From Clostridiales bacterium NK3B98 (GTDB lineage: Bacteria > Bacillota > Clostridia > Oscillospirales > Oscillospiraceae), in contig ATWA01000009.1 of assembly GCA_000421005.1 (NCBI GenBank), forward strand, positions 1-64,000: a stretch of DNA of 64,000 bases, given 5' to 3'. The position numbers and the translations under genes were made by a program. Of the stretch, positions 7,900 through 17,948 are shown in pieces (the stretch's first letter is position 1; the number at the start of each line of letters is the position of its first letter). The notes under the pieces were generated by a model, which saw only the letters and a list, made by a program, of their open reading frames with translations, was not told the origin of the DNA and ran no database searches.

Positions 7900-8427
7900 T
7901 TACAATGTTGTTGACTGCTCAGCGGGGGTAGCGGGGGAGAGGTTCACCATCTCGCCTTGGCCGCACAGACCGGGAAACCCGTTCTGACGCAGCGCCTCGT
8001 AGGCCACAATGGCCACCGAGTTGGAGAGATTCAGGCTGCGCGCCTCCTGCCGCATGGGGATACGGACGCACCGCGCATAATGCTCCATGCGAAACCACTC
8101 CGGCAATCCTGCGGTCTCCTTGCCGAAAAACAACCAGCAATCCGGGGAGAAGCCGGCCTCGGCATAGGAGCGGGGCGCTTTTGTGGTCAGCAGCCAGAGA
8201 TCCCGTTTCGCCTCCGGGTAGGAAGAGAATAATTCATCCAGTGAATCATGAATCTCCAGTTGCAGCATGGACCAGTAATCCAGACCTGCACGCTTCACCC
8301 GGCTCTCGGTGATCTCAAACCCCAACGGGCGGACGAGATGCAGCCGCATTCCGGTGACGGCGCAGGTTCGGGCGATATTGCCCGTATTCTGTGGGATCTC
8401 CGGTTCAACCAGTACGATGTGTACCAT
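7900..8427 (-). CDS. trmL: tRNA (cytidine/uridine-34 2'-O)-methyltransferase, SPOUT family
   Basis: From the ATG at 8427, 7 bases after GGGAGG, the protein has 175 residues, close to E. coli TrmL. Motifs of the SPOUT knot fold are visible: PEIPQNTGNIARTCA near the start, LFFGKETAGLP in the middle, and the SAM-binding SLNLSNSVAIVAYE near the end. It would 2'-O-methylate the wobble base of certain leucine tRNAs. It heads the pgk-tpiA-gpmI operon, an unusual partner for glycolytic genes. Confidence 0.93.
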   Translation of the reverse strand: MVHIVLVEPEIPQNTGNIARTCAVTGMRLHLVRPLGFEITESRVKRAGLDYWSMLQLEIHDSLDELFSSYPEAKRDLWLLTTKAPRSYAEAGFSPDCWLFFGKETAGLPEWFRMEHYARCVRIPMRQEARSLNLSNSVAIVAYEALRQNGFPGLCGQGEMVNLSPATPAEQSTTL

Positions 8428-8454
8428 GACAGAGCCTCCCTTCAAACACGGTAC

Positions 8455-8483
8455 ATTCTACCCTCTTTTTGCCAGAAAAGCAA
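8455..8483 (-). promoter_or_regulatory. sigma-A-type promoter of trmL-pgk-tpiA-gpmI
   Basis: On the minus strand TTGCTT (8483-8478) and TAGAAT (8460-8455) are 17 bases apart. The -10 lies 28 bases before the trmL start codon. Confidence 0.6.
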
Positions 8484-8587
8484 CAGGGAATTGTCTTTTT
8501 TTACCCATGAAACAGAAAAATTTCTGTGCTTTTCCCAGGAAGAGGGGGACTTATGGAAAAACAGACCATACAATTTTGCTAAAAGAC

Positions 8588-8616
8588 TTGCAAATCAGCC
8601 CCGATTGTGATATTGT
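8588..8616 (+). promoter_or_regulatory. candidate promoter of proB
   Basis: TTGCAA at 8588-8593 and TATTGT at 8611-8616 are 17 bases apart. They sit about 50 bases upstream of the proB start. Confidence 0.5.
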
Positions 8617-8667
8617 TGCCCCAAAAAATCCGATACGGAGAGTAAAGAAAGGGAGAATGGGGATAAA

Positions 8668-9465
8668 ATGGAGCGGAGAATACGTATTGTAGTAAAGGTG
8701 GGCACCTCCAGCCTGACCCGCGGCACCGGAAGCCTGAATCTGCGGAACATGGACCTGCTAGCCCGGACACTGTCCGACTTAAAAGGAATGGGCCATGAGG
8801 TGATTCTGGTCTCCTCCGGAGCCATCGGCATCGGCACCGGCAAGCTGGGACTTGTCGCCCGTCCCACCCAGCTTCGCATGAAGCAGGCTGCTGCCGCTGT
8901 GGGACAGTGCGAGATGATGCACCTCTATGACAAATTCTTTGGAGACTACGGGCAGACGGTGGCACAGGTGCTGCTTACCGGGGATGATGTCACCGATCCG
9001 GTGCGCCGCAGCCACCTCTCCGGCACCTTCTCTGCCCTGATCGGTCTTGGAGTGATCCCTGTGGTCAACGAAAACGACTCGGTGTCCTCCGCTGAAATCG
9101 AAACCGGAGAGCATAAGGTGCTGGGAGATAACGACACCCTCTCCGCCATTGTGGCGGGACTGTGCGGGGCTGATCTTCTGGTCATTCTCAGCGATATTGA
9201 CGGGCTGTATGACTCTGACCCCCACAAGAACCCCGATGCCAAACTGATTGAGCAGGTGGATGAGATTACGGATGAAATCTACGCCATGGCCGGAGGCGTG
9301 GGCAGCAAGTGGGGAACCGGAGGGATGCTCACCAAGCTGGATGCGGCAAAAACCGCCAACGCCATGGGCATTGATCTGGTGCTGACCAACAGCGCCCGGA
9401 TGGATGCCCTGTACGAAATTGCGGAGGGAAAGAACGTGGGTACCCGGTTTGCGGCAAAGCGCTAA
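8668..9465 (+). CDS. proB: glutamate 5-kinase, short form without PUA domain
   Basis: The enzyme phosphorylates glutamate in the first step of proline synthesis. The 265-residue product is a single amino-acid-kinase domain: VVKVGTSSLTRG (phosphate loop), VSSGAIGIGTGKLG, PVVNENDSVSS, LGDNDTLSAIVA, ILSDIDGLYDSDP and KWGTGGMLTKLDAAKTA. E. coli ProB is about 100 residues longer because of a C-terminal PUA domain, which is absent here. Other Firmicutes have such short forms. No proA is adjacent, which is less common. The ATG at 8668 begins MERRIRIVVKVG and follows a purine-rich GGGAGAATGGGG region. Confidence 0.93.
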   Translation: MERRIRIVVKVGTSSLTRGTGSLNLRNMDLLARTLSDLKGMGHEVILVSSGAIGIGTGKLGLVARPTQLRMKQAAAAVGQCEMMHLYDKFFGDYGQTVAQVLLTGDDVTDPVRRSHLSGTFSALIGLGVIPVVNENDSVSSAEIETGEHKVLGDNDTLSAIVAGLCGADLLVILSDIDGLYDSDPHKNPDAKLIEQVDEITDEIYAMAGGVGSKWGTGGMLTKLDAAKTANAMGIDLVLTNSARMDALYEIAEGKNVGTRFAAKR

Positions 9466-9586
9466 AGGAAATCGAGATGCGTTTCAGGTACATTTCTAAA
9501 ATAATTGTTTAAAGTTGCAGCCCCTTTCTGGTGATACTGTACAAAAACAATACCGGAAAACATCGCTCTTTTCCTCATGAAACGGC

Positions 9587-9615
9587 TTGCAGTGCAAGAA
9601 ATGATTTGCTATAAT
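9587..9615 (+). promoter_or_regulatory. strong promoter of pckA
   Basis: TTGCAG (9587-9592) and a perfect TATAAT (9610-9615) are 17 bases apart, and TGC directly before the -10 makes it an extended -10. The leader to the start codon is about 60 nt and ends in AAGGAGGT. Confidence 0.8.
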
Positions 9616-9683
9616 TTTGACACACTGGAAATATGGGGCAAAAATAAGCTCTGTAGCCAAGTATACAAGGAGGTAACAATCCT

Positions 9684-11297
9684 ATGGCAAAAATTGATCT
9701 GACCAAATATGGCATTACCGGCACCACTGAGGTTGTCTACAACCCCTCTTATGAGGAGCTGTTCGCTGAGGAGACCAAGCCCGGTCTGGAGGGCTACGAG
9801 GTTGGCACTGTCACCGAGCTGGGCGCTGTCAACGTGATGACCGGCATCTACACCGGCCGTTCTCCCAAGGACAAGTACATCGTCATGGACGAGAACTCCA
9901 AGGACACCGTGTGGTGGACTTCCGACGAGTACAAGAACGACAACCATCCCATGACCCAGAAGACCTGGGAAGTGGTCCGCAAGCTGGCCAAGGATCAGCT
10001 GTGCAACAAGAAGCTGTATGTGGTGGACGCTTTCTGCGGCGCAAACAAGGACACCCGCATGGCCATCCGCTTCATCATGGAGGTGGCATGGCAGGCTCAC
10101 TTCGTGACCAATATGTTCATCAAGCCCACCGCTGAGGAGCTGGCCAATTTCGAGCCTGACTTCGTGGTCTACACCGCTTCCAAGGCCAAGTGCGAGAACT
10201 ACAAGGAGCTGGGTCTGAACTCCGAGACTGTGGTTGCCTTCAACGTCACCTCCCGTGAGCAGGTCATCATCAACACCTGGTACGGCGGCGAGATGAAGAA
10301 GGGTATGTTCTCCATGATGAACTACTACCTGCCTCTGAAGGGCATCGCCTCCATGCACTGCTCTGCCAACACCGATATGGAGGGCAAGAACACCGCCATC
10401 TTCTTCGGTCTGTCCGGCACCGGCAAGACCACCCTGTCCACCGACCCCAAGCGTCTGCTGATCGGCGACGACGAGCACGGCTGGGACGACAACGGCGTGT
10501 TCAACTTCGAGGGCGGCTGCTATGCCAAGGTCATCAATCTGGACAAGGAGTCCGAGCCTGACATTTACAACGCCATCCGCCGTGACGCTCTGCTGGAGAA
10601 CGTGACTGTGGACGGCGAGGGCAAGATCGACTTTGCCGACAAGTCCGTCACCGAGAACACCCGTGTGTCCTATCCCATCGAGCACATTGAGAAAATCGTC
10701 AAGAACGTCAACCCTGTCTCCGCAGGCCCCGACGCCAAGAACGTGATCTTCCTGTCCGCTGACGCTTTCGGCGTGCTGCCTCCTGTGTCCATCCTGACCC
10801 CCGAGCAGACCAAGTATTACTTCCTGTCTGGCTTCACCGCAAAGCTGGCTGGCACCGAGCGTGGCATCACCGAGCCCACTCCCACCTTCTCCGCCTGCTT
10901 CGGTCAGGCCTTCCTGGAGCTGCATCCCACCAAGTACGGTGAGGAGCTGGTCAAGAAGATGGAGAAGTGCGGCGCCAAGGCCTATCTGGTCAACACTGGC
11001 TGGAACGGCACCGGCAAGCGTATCTCCATCAAGGATACCCGCGGCATCATCGACGCTATCCTGAACGGCGACATCAACAACGCACCCACCAAGACCATCC
11101 CCTACTTCAACTTTGAGGTTCCCACCCAGCTGCCCGGCGTGGACTCCGGCATTCTGGATCCCCGTGACACCTATGCTGACGCTTCCCAGTGGGAGGAGAA
11201 GGCAAAGGATCTGGCTGGCCGCTTCGTGAAGAACTTCGTCAAGTACGAGGGCAACGATGCCGGTAAGGCTCTGGTGGCTGCTGGTCCTCAGCTCTAA
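9684..11297 (+). CDS. pckA: phosphoenolpyruvate carboxykinase (ATP)
   Basis: The 537-residue enzyme interconverts oxaloacetate + ATP with PEP + CO2 + ADP. In fermenters it often runs toward oxaloacetate. The phosphate-binding loop GLSGTGKT occupies residues 242-249. Other hallmarks are [10 protein letters not shown] near the start, [12 protein letters not shown], the metal-site [11 protein letters not shown] and [10 protein letters not shown]. The gene has its own strong promoter, a full AAGGAGGT ribosome site and a strong terminator, so it is probably highly expressed as a single-gene unit. Codon use is heavily biased to C/G-ending codons. Confidence 0.97.
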   Translation: MAKIDLTKYGITGTTEVVYNPSYEELFAEETKPGLEGYEVGTVTELGAVNVMTGIYTGRSPKDKYIVMDENSKDTVWWTSDEYKNDNHPMTQKTWEVVRKLAKDQLCNKKLYVVDAFCGANKDTRMAIRFIMEVAWQAHFVTNMFIKPTAEELANFEPDFVVYTASKAKCENYKELGLNSETVVAFNVTSREQVIINTWYGGEMKKGMFSMMNYYLPLKGIASMHCSANTDMEGKNTAIFFGLSGTGKTTLSTDPKRLLIGDDEHGWDDNGVFNFEGGCYAKVINLDKESEPDIYNAIRRDALLENVTVDGEGKIDFADKSVTENTRVSYPIEHIEKIVKNVNPVSAGPDAKNVIFLSADAFGVLPPVSILTPEQTKYYFLSGFTAKLAGTERGITEPTPTFSACFGQAFLELHPTKYGEELVKKMEKCGAKAYLVNTGWNGTGKRISIKDTRGIIDAILNGDINNAPTKTIPYFNFEVPTQLPGVDSGILDPRDTYADASQWEEKAKDLAGRFVKNFVKYEGNDAGKALVAAGPQL

Positions 11298-11338
11298 TGA
11301 AATCAAACCTGTAAGGCTGTAAGGGCTTTACGGTGAAA

Positions 11339-11382
11339 ACAGAAGCGCTCCGGCTTTCCGGGGCGTTTCTGTTTTTCTTTTT
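11339..11382 (+). terminator. strong terminator of pckA
   Basis: A 15-bp stem with two G-U pairs (11339-11353 with 11358-11372) closes a CTTT loop. It is followed by a TTTTTCTTTTT tail. Confidence 0.9.
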
Positions 11383-11422
11383 GGGAAAATATGGCTCCAC
11401 GATTTCTTTTTGCTCCCTTGTA

Positions 11423-11431
11423 TGCTATAAT
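11423..11431 (+). promoter_or_regulatory. extended -10 promoter of recG
   Basis: TGC followed by TATAAT (11426-11431) forms an extended -10. The -35 at the 17-base position (TTTCTT, 11403-11408) is weak. The start codon of recG is 42 bases downstream. Confidence 0.6.
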
Positions 11432-11472
11432 GAGCCTTGCAATGCTATGGAAAACCACAGGAGGGAACGCCG

Positions 11473-13551
<2,079 letters not shown>

Positions 13552-13566
13552 AACAGGAGGAACAAC

Positions 13567-13974
13567 ATGGGAATCTATCTGGAACGCTGCAAGGAGCTTC
13601 GGGGGGACACCACCCGCCACTTTGGCTGCGCACAGGCGGTATTCATCCCCTTTGCCGAGGCATACGGTCTTGATATGGAGACGGGCAACAACATCAGCGC
13701 CCACTTCCGGGCGGGTATGCTCACCGGAGAGGTGTGCGGCGCGGTTTCCGGCGCCCTCATGGCGCTGGGTCTGGCGGGAGCCAGCCCCAAGGCAGCTATG
13801 GAACTGCTGAGCCGGGTCAAGGAGAAGCACGACGGAGATTTGGATTGCCGTGCCCTGCTGGACAAGTGGCACAAGGCGGGCAATCCCAACCGGAAACCCC
13901 ACTGTGACGGCATGTGCTTTGAGTGCGTCACGCTGGTGGAAGAGCTTTTGGAGCGGGAGGGGAAGCTGAAATGA
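13567..13974 (+). CDS. C_GCAxxG_C_C family redox-type small protein
   Basis: This 135-residue protein has the family's spaced cysteines: FGCAQAVF near residue 20, GEVCGAVSGALMALG in the middle, and DCRALLDKW plus HCDGMCFECV near the end. The family is thought to bind a metal or redox cofactor, but its biochemical role is not established. It begins 15 bases after recG with AGGAGGAACAAC before the ATG. Its stop overlaps the start of the next gene (ATGA), so the two are translationally coupled. Confidence 0.85.
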   Translation: MGIYLERCKELRGDTTRHFGCAQAVFIPFAEAYGLDMETGNNISAHFRAGMLTGEVCGAVSGALMALGLAGASPKAAMELLSRVKEKHDGDLDCRALLDKWHKAGNPNRKPHCDGMCFECVTLVEELLEREGKLK

Positions 13975-14915
13975 GCGAGGCAAAATACAGCATCCAGTGG
14001 ACCGCTCCCAAAAAGCCGCCCATGGTGCCGCCCCGGGTCACTTTTATGCGCCAAAGATGGGCAGAGAGCGACCGCAAGCGGGACGAGGGGCTCACCACCC
14101 CGGAGGACGTGGAGCGGTTTGACAACCTCTCCTATGGAAAAGACCCGGTGTGGCACCGTCTTGACCTGTACCGCCCCAAAGGGGTGGAGGGCAAGCTGCC
14201 GGTGATCGTCAGCGTCCACGGCGGCGGCTATTTCTACGGCACCAAAGAGACCTACCAGTTCTACTGCATGGATCTGGCGCGGCGGGGTTTTGCGGTGCTG
14301 AATATGAATTACCGCCTTGCCCCGGAGCATCACTATCCTGCTCCACTGGAGGACGTGAACAGCGCCATGAGCTGGATGGTTGCCCACAGTGCGGAATTTG
14401 AACTGGATACGGACAACGTGTTTATGGTGGGCGACTCCGCCGGAGCCCAGCTGGTCAGCCAGTACGCCGTCATCTGCTCCAACCTGATTTACGCCGCCCA
14501 TATGGAGATCACCCCGCCCAAATTCCGCCTTGGGGCAGTGGGTCTCAACTGCGGTATGTACGACTTGGCGAAAGAGACCCAGCCTGCCATGTTCAAAGGG
14601 GTGATGAAGGACTACTTCGGAACTGACCCTCAGAAATACGGCGAGCAGCTCAATGTGCTGGACTATATCGACGCCAACTATCCCCCCGCCTATCTGATCA
14701 GCGCCCCCAACGACTTCCTCGCCTCTCACCTGATGCCCATGGCGGCGAAGCTCACCCGCTGCGGGGTGGAAAACCAGTGGAAGCTGTACGGTACACTGCA
14801 GCAAAAGGAGGTCGCCCATGTGTTCCATGTGAACCTCCGGCTTCCGGAGGCAAAACAGGCCAACGACGACGAGACCGCCTTCTTCCGTGCCCACCTGGTG
14901 CAGGTGCAGCAATAA
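13971..14915 (+). CDS. alpha/beta hydrolase, hormone-sensitive-lipase (HSL) family esterase
   Basis: The 314-residue hydrolase carries the HSL oxyanion motif HGGGYFYGTKE, a RLAPEHHYPAPLEDV segment typical of the family, the nucleophile motif GDSAGAQL, an acidic residue in SAPNDFLASH and the catalytic His in VAHVFHVN. No signal peptide is seen, so it is probably cytoplasmic. The substrate is likely a short-chain ester. It overlaps the Cys-rich gene by four bases and ends the recG-led transcript. Confidence 0.88.
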   Translation: MSEAKYSIQWTAPKKPPMVPPRVTFMRQRWAESDRKRDEGLTTPEDVERFDNLSYGKDPVWHRLDLYRPKGVEGKLPVIVSVHGGGYFYGTKETYQFYCMDLARRGFAVLNMNYRLAPEHHYPAPLEDVNSAMSWMVAHSAEFELDTDNVFMVGDSAGAQLVSQYAVICSNLIYAAHMEITPPKFRLGAVGLNCGMYDLAKETQPAMFKGVMKDYFGTDPQKYGEQLNVLDYIDANYPPAYLISAPNDFLASHLMPMAAKLTRCGVENQWKLYGTLQQKEVAHVFHVNLRLPEAKQANDDETAFFRAHLVQVQQ

Positions 14916-14929
14916 AAAATCAAGCTGTC

Positions 14930-14968
14930 AAAACAGCACAGGTTTTCCCTGTGCTGTTTTTGATTTTT
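14930..14968 (+). terminator. terminator after the HSL esterase
   Basis: A perfect 13-bp stem (14930-14942 with 14948-14960, AAAACAGCACAGG) closes a TTTTC loop. It is followed by TGATTTTT. Confidence 0.9.
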
Positions 14969-14981
14969 GTGAAAATAACTC

Positions 14982-15010
14982 TTTACTTTAATCTGCTAAT
15001 GTGTTACCAT
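14982..15010 (+). promoter_or_regulatory. candidate promoter of the amino-acid ABC operon
   Basis: TTTACT (14982-14987) and TACCAT (15005-15010) are 17 bases apart. They lie about 50 bases before the substrate-binding protein start. Confidence 0.45.
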
Positions 15011-15058
15011 GATATAGGTTTCAAACAAAGCAAAGCACATGATTTGGAGGAAGACAAC

Positions 15059-15964
15059 ATGAAGAAATATCTTGCACTGATTCTGGCACTGGCTATGTGC
15101 CTGTCTCTGGCTGCCTGCGGTGGCAGCAGCAACAATGATTCCGCCGCACCCGCTGCATCCAACACCGAGGAAGCCGCCCCTGCGGAAGCCGAGACAGAAG
15201 CTGCCACGGATGCTGCCGATGCTGCTGACGCTGCCCAGACCGCCTCTGACAGCGATCTTGCCTATGTGCAGAGCAAGGGTGTTCTGGTGGTAGGCATCAC
15301 CGATTTCGAGCCCATGGACTACAAGGATGCCGACGGCAATTGGATTGGCTTTGACGCAGATCTGGCCTCCAAGTTCGCCGCCAGTCTGGATGTGGGCGTG
15401 GAGTTCACCGAGATCAACTGGGACAACAAGATTCTGGAGCTGGACGGCAAGAACATCGACTGCATCTGGAACGGCATGACCCTCACCGACGAGGTCACCA
15501 GCGCCGCCGACTGCTCCAACCCCTACATGCTCAACGCTCAGGTCATCGTCATGACCAACGAGAAGGCCGCTGAATACGGCATCGACGCCGACATCGAGTC
15601 CTTGAAGGATCTGACCTACGCCGTGGAAGCCGGCAGCGCCGGCGAAGCCGCCGTGCAGGAGCTGGGTGCCAATTCCACCCCGGTCACCGCTCAGGCAGAT
15701 GCCCTCATGGAGGTTCAGGCGGGCACCTCTGATGCCGCCGTCATCGACCTGCTGATGGCAGTTGCCATGACCGGCGAGGGCACCAGCTATGAGAACCTGA
15801 CCACCGTTGCCAACCTGAACGAGGAGCAGTACGGCGTAGCCTTCCGGAAGGGCTCCGATCTGGTGGCAGCACTGAACCAGTTCTTTGCCGATGCCTATGC
15901 TGACGGCACCATGGACTCCGTGGCAGAGCAGTACGGTCTGTCCGGCTCCGTCATCGAGCAGTAA
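15059..15964 (+). CDS. amino-acid ABC transporter substrate-binding lipoprotein
   Basis: The 301-residue lipoprotein has a signal peptide ending in the lipobox LAAC (Cys20) and a long Ala/Glu-rich linker (about residues 25-65). It is a type II periplasmic-binding fold of the polar-amino-acid family: VQSKGVLVVGITDFEPMDY, GFDADLASKFA, DCIWNGMTLTDEV, YAVEAGSAGEAAV and YGVAFRKGSDL. It would capture an amino acid outside the membrane and deliver it to the permease at 16273. The ATG follows GGAGGAAGACAAC. An all-hairpin element separates it from its permease gene. Confidence 0.92.
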   Translation: MKKYLALILALAMCLSLAACGGSSNNDSAAPAASNTEEAAPAEAETEAATDAADAADAAQTASDSDLAYVQSKGVLVVGITDFEPMDYKDADGNWIGFDADLASKFAASLDVGVEFTEINWDNKILELDGKNIDCIWNGMTLTDEVTSAADCSNPYMLNAQVIVMTNEKAAEYGIDADIESLKDLTYAVEAGSAGEAAVQELGANSTPVTAQADALMEVQAGTSDAAVIDLLMAVAMTGEGTSYENLTTVANLNEEQYGVAFRKGSDLVAALNQFFADAYADGTMDSVAEQYGLSGSVIEQ

Positions 15965-15991
15965 ATCCACACTGAACCAGATATGACTCCC

Positions 15992-16238
15992 AAAATAGAG
16001 GGCATCCGCCCTCTATTTTAGACTGTTGACAAAGTCTCGCAGAGTTCCGCCCACAGGGCGGAAGAGAGTCTAAACTATTTTTTGCACGGGCGTGTACCGG
16101 GCAAAAAATACCTCTCAGCCTGCAAACGTGCGGATTTTGGTACAAAATCCGTGCGCTGCAGCAGGCTGTCAAATTCGTAGACAAAGGCCTTTCGCCTTTG
16201 TCTGCGATTTGAAATAGAGGGCATCCGCCCTCTATTTT
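15992..16238. repeat. structured dispersed element, copy 1 (92-bp core, bracketing hairpins)
   Basis: This gap is built almost wholly of inverted repeats. A bracket hairpin (15992-16003/16008-16019, AAAATAGAGGGC stem, ATCC loop) is followed by a spacer hairpin (16045-16052/16056-16063) inside an outer stem (16018-16024/16067-16073). The 92-bp core at 16077-16168 holds two hairpins: 16077-16085/16101-16109, and an outer 16116-16123/16161-16168 enclosing 16131-16139/16143-16151. Another hairpin (about 16171-16208) and a second copy of the bracket (16212-16222/16227-16237) complete it. The core is identical, on the opposite strand, to 59194-59285. The first bracket may also act as a terminator or attenuator between the binding-protein and permease genes. 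Confidence 0.85.
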
Positions 16239-16272
16239 GCCGTGAAGAAAGAGAAAAGGCAGGGCTGCTTTC

Positions 16273-16959
16273 ATGGAGCTGTTTCAAGAACAATTTCCCA
16301 TTGTCATACATGCGCTGAATATCGGCTTTTTGCAGACGCTGAAGCTGTTTTTCATCACACTGCTGGGGGCGATTCCGCTGGGACTGGTGATCGCCTTCGG
16401 CTCCATGTCCCGGCTCAAGCCGCTGAGCTGGCTGTCCCGGCTGGTGGTGTGGGTGATTCGGGGAACGCCCCTGATGATTCAGCTCATCATCATTTACTAC
16501 GGCCCCGGTCTGGTCTTCGGCAATAACATCTGGGGCGGCGGCGAGACCGGACGCTTTACCGCCTCCGCCATCTCCTTTATCATCAACTACGCCTGCTATT
16601 TTTCGGAAATCTACCGGGGCGGCATTCAGGGCGTTCCCAAGGGACAGGAAGAGGCAGGTCTGGTGCTGGGCATGACCCGCAGCCAGATTTTCTTCAAGGT
16701 GACCCTGATGCAGATGATTAAGCGGATTGTTCCCCCCATGTCCAACGAGGTGATCACACTGGTAAAGGACACCTCCCTTGCCCGCATCATCTCTTTGCAG
16801 GAGATTATCTGGGCAGGTCAGGCGTTTATGAAAGGCTCTCAGGGCATTTCCGGCGCCATCTGGCCCCTGTTTTTCACCGCCTTCTACTACCTGATTTTCA
16901 ACGGTGTGCTCACCGTTCTGCTGGGCAGGCTGGAACGCCGTCTGGACTATTTCCGTTGA
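16273..16959 (+). CDS. amino-acid ABC transporter permease
   Basis: The 228-residue membrane protein of the His/Gln/Glu permease family has about five hydrophobic segments. It carries the EAA-type loop ... VPKGQEEAGLVLGMTRSQIFFKVTLMQMI that contacts the ATPase. VIRGTPLMIQL near residue 60 is the usual family signature. It is followed 15 bases later by the ATPase gene. The ribosome site before its ATG is weak, and the hairpin element lies directly upstream, so its expression may be much lower than that of the binding protein. Confidence 0.93.
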   Translation: MELFQEQFPIVIHALNIGFLQTLKLFFITLLGAIPLGLVIAFGSMSRLKPLSWLSRLVVWVIRGTPLMIQLIIIYYGPGLVFGNNIWGGGETGRFTASAISFIINYACYFSEIYRGGIQGVPKGQEEAGLVLGMTRSQIFFKVTLMQMIKRIVPPMSNEVITLVKDTSLARIISLQEIIWAGQAFMKGSQGISGAIWPLFFTAFYYLIFNGVLTVLLGRLERRLDYFR

Positions 16960-16974
16960 GAGGAGGAGCGAACC

Positions 16975-17760
16975 ATGCCTGTTTTGGAAGTCAACCATAT
17001 TGAAAAGCACTTCGGAGATACCCGGGTGCTCAACGACATCAGCTTTACGCTGGACAAAGGCGACGTGGTCTCGGTCATCGGCTCCTCCGGCAGCGGCAAA
17101 ACCACCCTGCTGCGCTGCCTCAACTTTTTGGAGCGGGCGGACGGCGGTACCATCCGGGTCAACGGGGAGACCGTCTTTGACGCATCCTCTGCCAACAGCG
17201 ACTCGGACAGCGAGATTCGCCGGAAACGGCTCCACTTTGGTCTGGTGTTCCAGTCCTTTAACCTCTTTCCCCAATACACTACCCTGCAAAACGTGATGCT
17301 GGCCCGGCAGCTTTTGGCCAGGGAGCAGCCCGACTTCAAAAGCCGCAAAAAGGAAATCTACAACGAGATCGAGCATCAGGCCCGACGGCTGCTGATCCAG
17401 ATGGGCCTTGCTGACCGGATGACCAACTATCCCCACCAGCTCTCCGGCGGACAGCAGCAGCGGGTGGCCATTGCCCGGGCGCTGGCGCTGGAGCCGGATA
17501 TTCTCTGCTTTGACGAGCCCACCAGCGCACTGGACCCGGAGCTGACCGGAGAGGTGCTGCGGGTGATTCGGGAGCTGGCCGACCGGAAAACCACCATGAT
17601 TATCGTCACCCACGAGATGGCCTTTGCCCGGGATGTGGCCAGCCATGTGCTGTTTATGGACAAGGGTTATATCGTGGAACAGGGCGACCCGGTGCAGGTG
17701 ATCGAACACCCCAGAGAGGAGCGCACCCGCCAATTCCTCGCTCACTACGCCCAAAAATAA
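16975..17760 (+). CDS. amino-acid ABC transporter ATP-binding protein
   Basis: The 261-residue ATPase of the polar-amino-acid family energises the transporter encoded just upstream. Walker A is GSSGSGKTT (about residues 36-44), the signature is LSGGQQQR, Walker B is [14 protein letters not shown], and the switch His lies in [10 protein letters not shown]. The insert between Walker A and the Q-loop ([19 protein letters not shown]) is slightly long. Its start follows GAGAGGAGCG. Confidence 0.95.
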   Translation: MPVLEVNHIEKHFGDTRVLNDISFTLDKGDVVSVIGSSGSGKTTLLRCLNFLERADGGTIRVNGETVFDASSANSDSDSEIRRKRLHFGLVFQSFNLFPQYTTLQNVMLARQLLAREQPDFKSRKKEIYNEIEHQARRLLIQMGLADRMTNYPHQLSGGQQQRVAIARALALEPDILCFDEPTSALDPELTGEVLRVIRELADRKTTMIIVTHEMAFARDVASHVLFMDKGYIVEQGDPVQVIEHPREERTRQFLAHYAQK

Positions 17761-17782
17761 AGCTGGAATGTGCAATTTGCAG

Positions 17783-17820
17783 CCGGACTCCGAAAAAAAT
17801 CGGGGTCCGGTTTCCATTTT
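17783..17820. terminator. terminator of the amino-acid ABC operon
   Basis: An 11-bp stem with one G-U pair (17783-17793 with 17800-17810) closes an A-rich loop and is followed by TTTCCATTTT. Confidence 0.75.
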
Positions 17821-17863
17821 GCACAAAATTAAAAAAGGATAGGTCAAATGTGAAAATTAACAC

Positions 17864-17891
17864 TTGCATTTTTTAAAAGAGGTGCTAAAAT
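17864..17891 (+). promoter_or_regulatory. promoter of the ROK-family gene
   Basis: TTGCAT (17864-17869) and TAAAAT (17886-17891) are 16 bases apart, with TGC directly before the -10. Confidence 0.65.
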
Positions 17892-17948
17892 GATAGCAGG
17901 ATTATTTACTTTTTCAAAAGTATGAAATTTGATTGTGAGGGGATTTCA

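Noticed and set aside
15951-16274. Open frame on the minus strand across the hairpin region that could be read as a small Cys-rich protein
   Set aside because: It is a translation of the structured repeat; parts of the same peptide recur at copy 2 as a consequence of the 92-bp identity. There is no ribosome site or family match.
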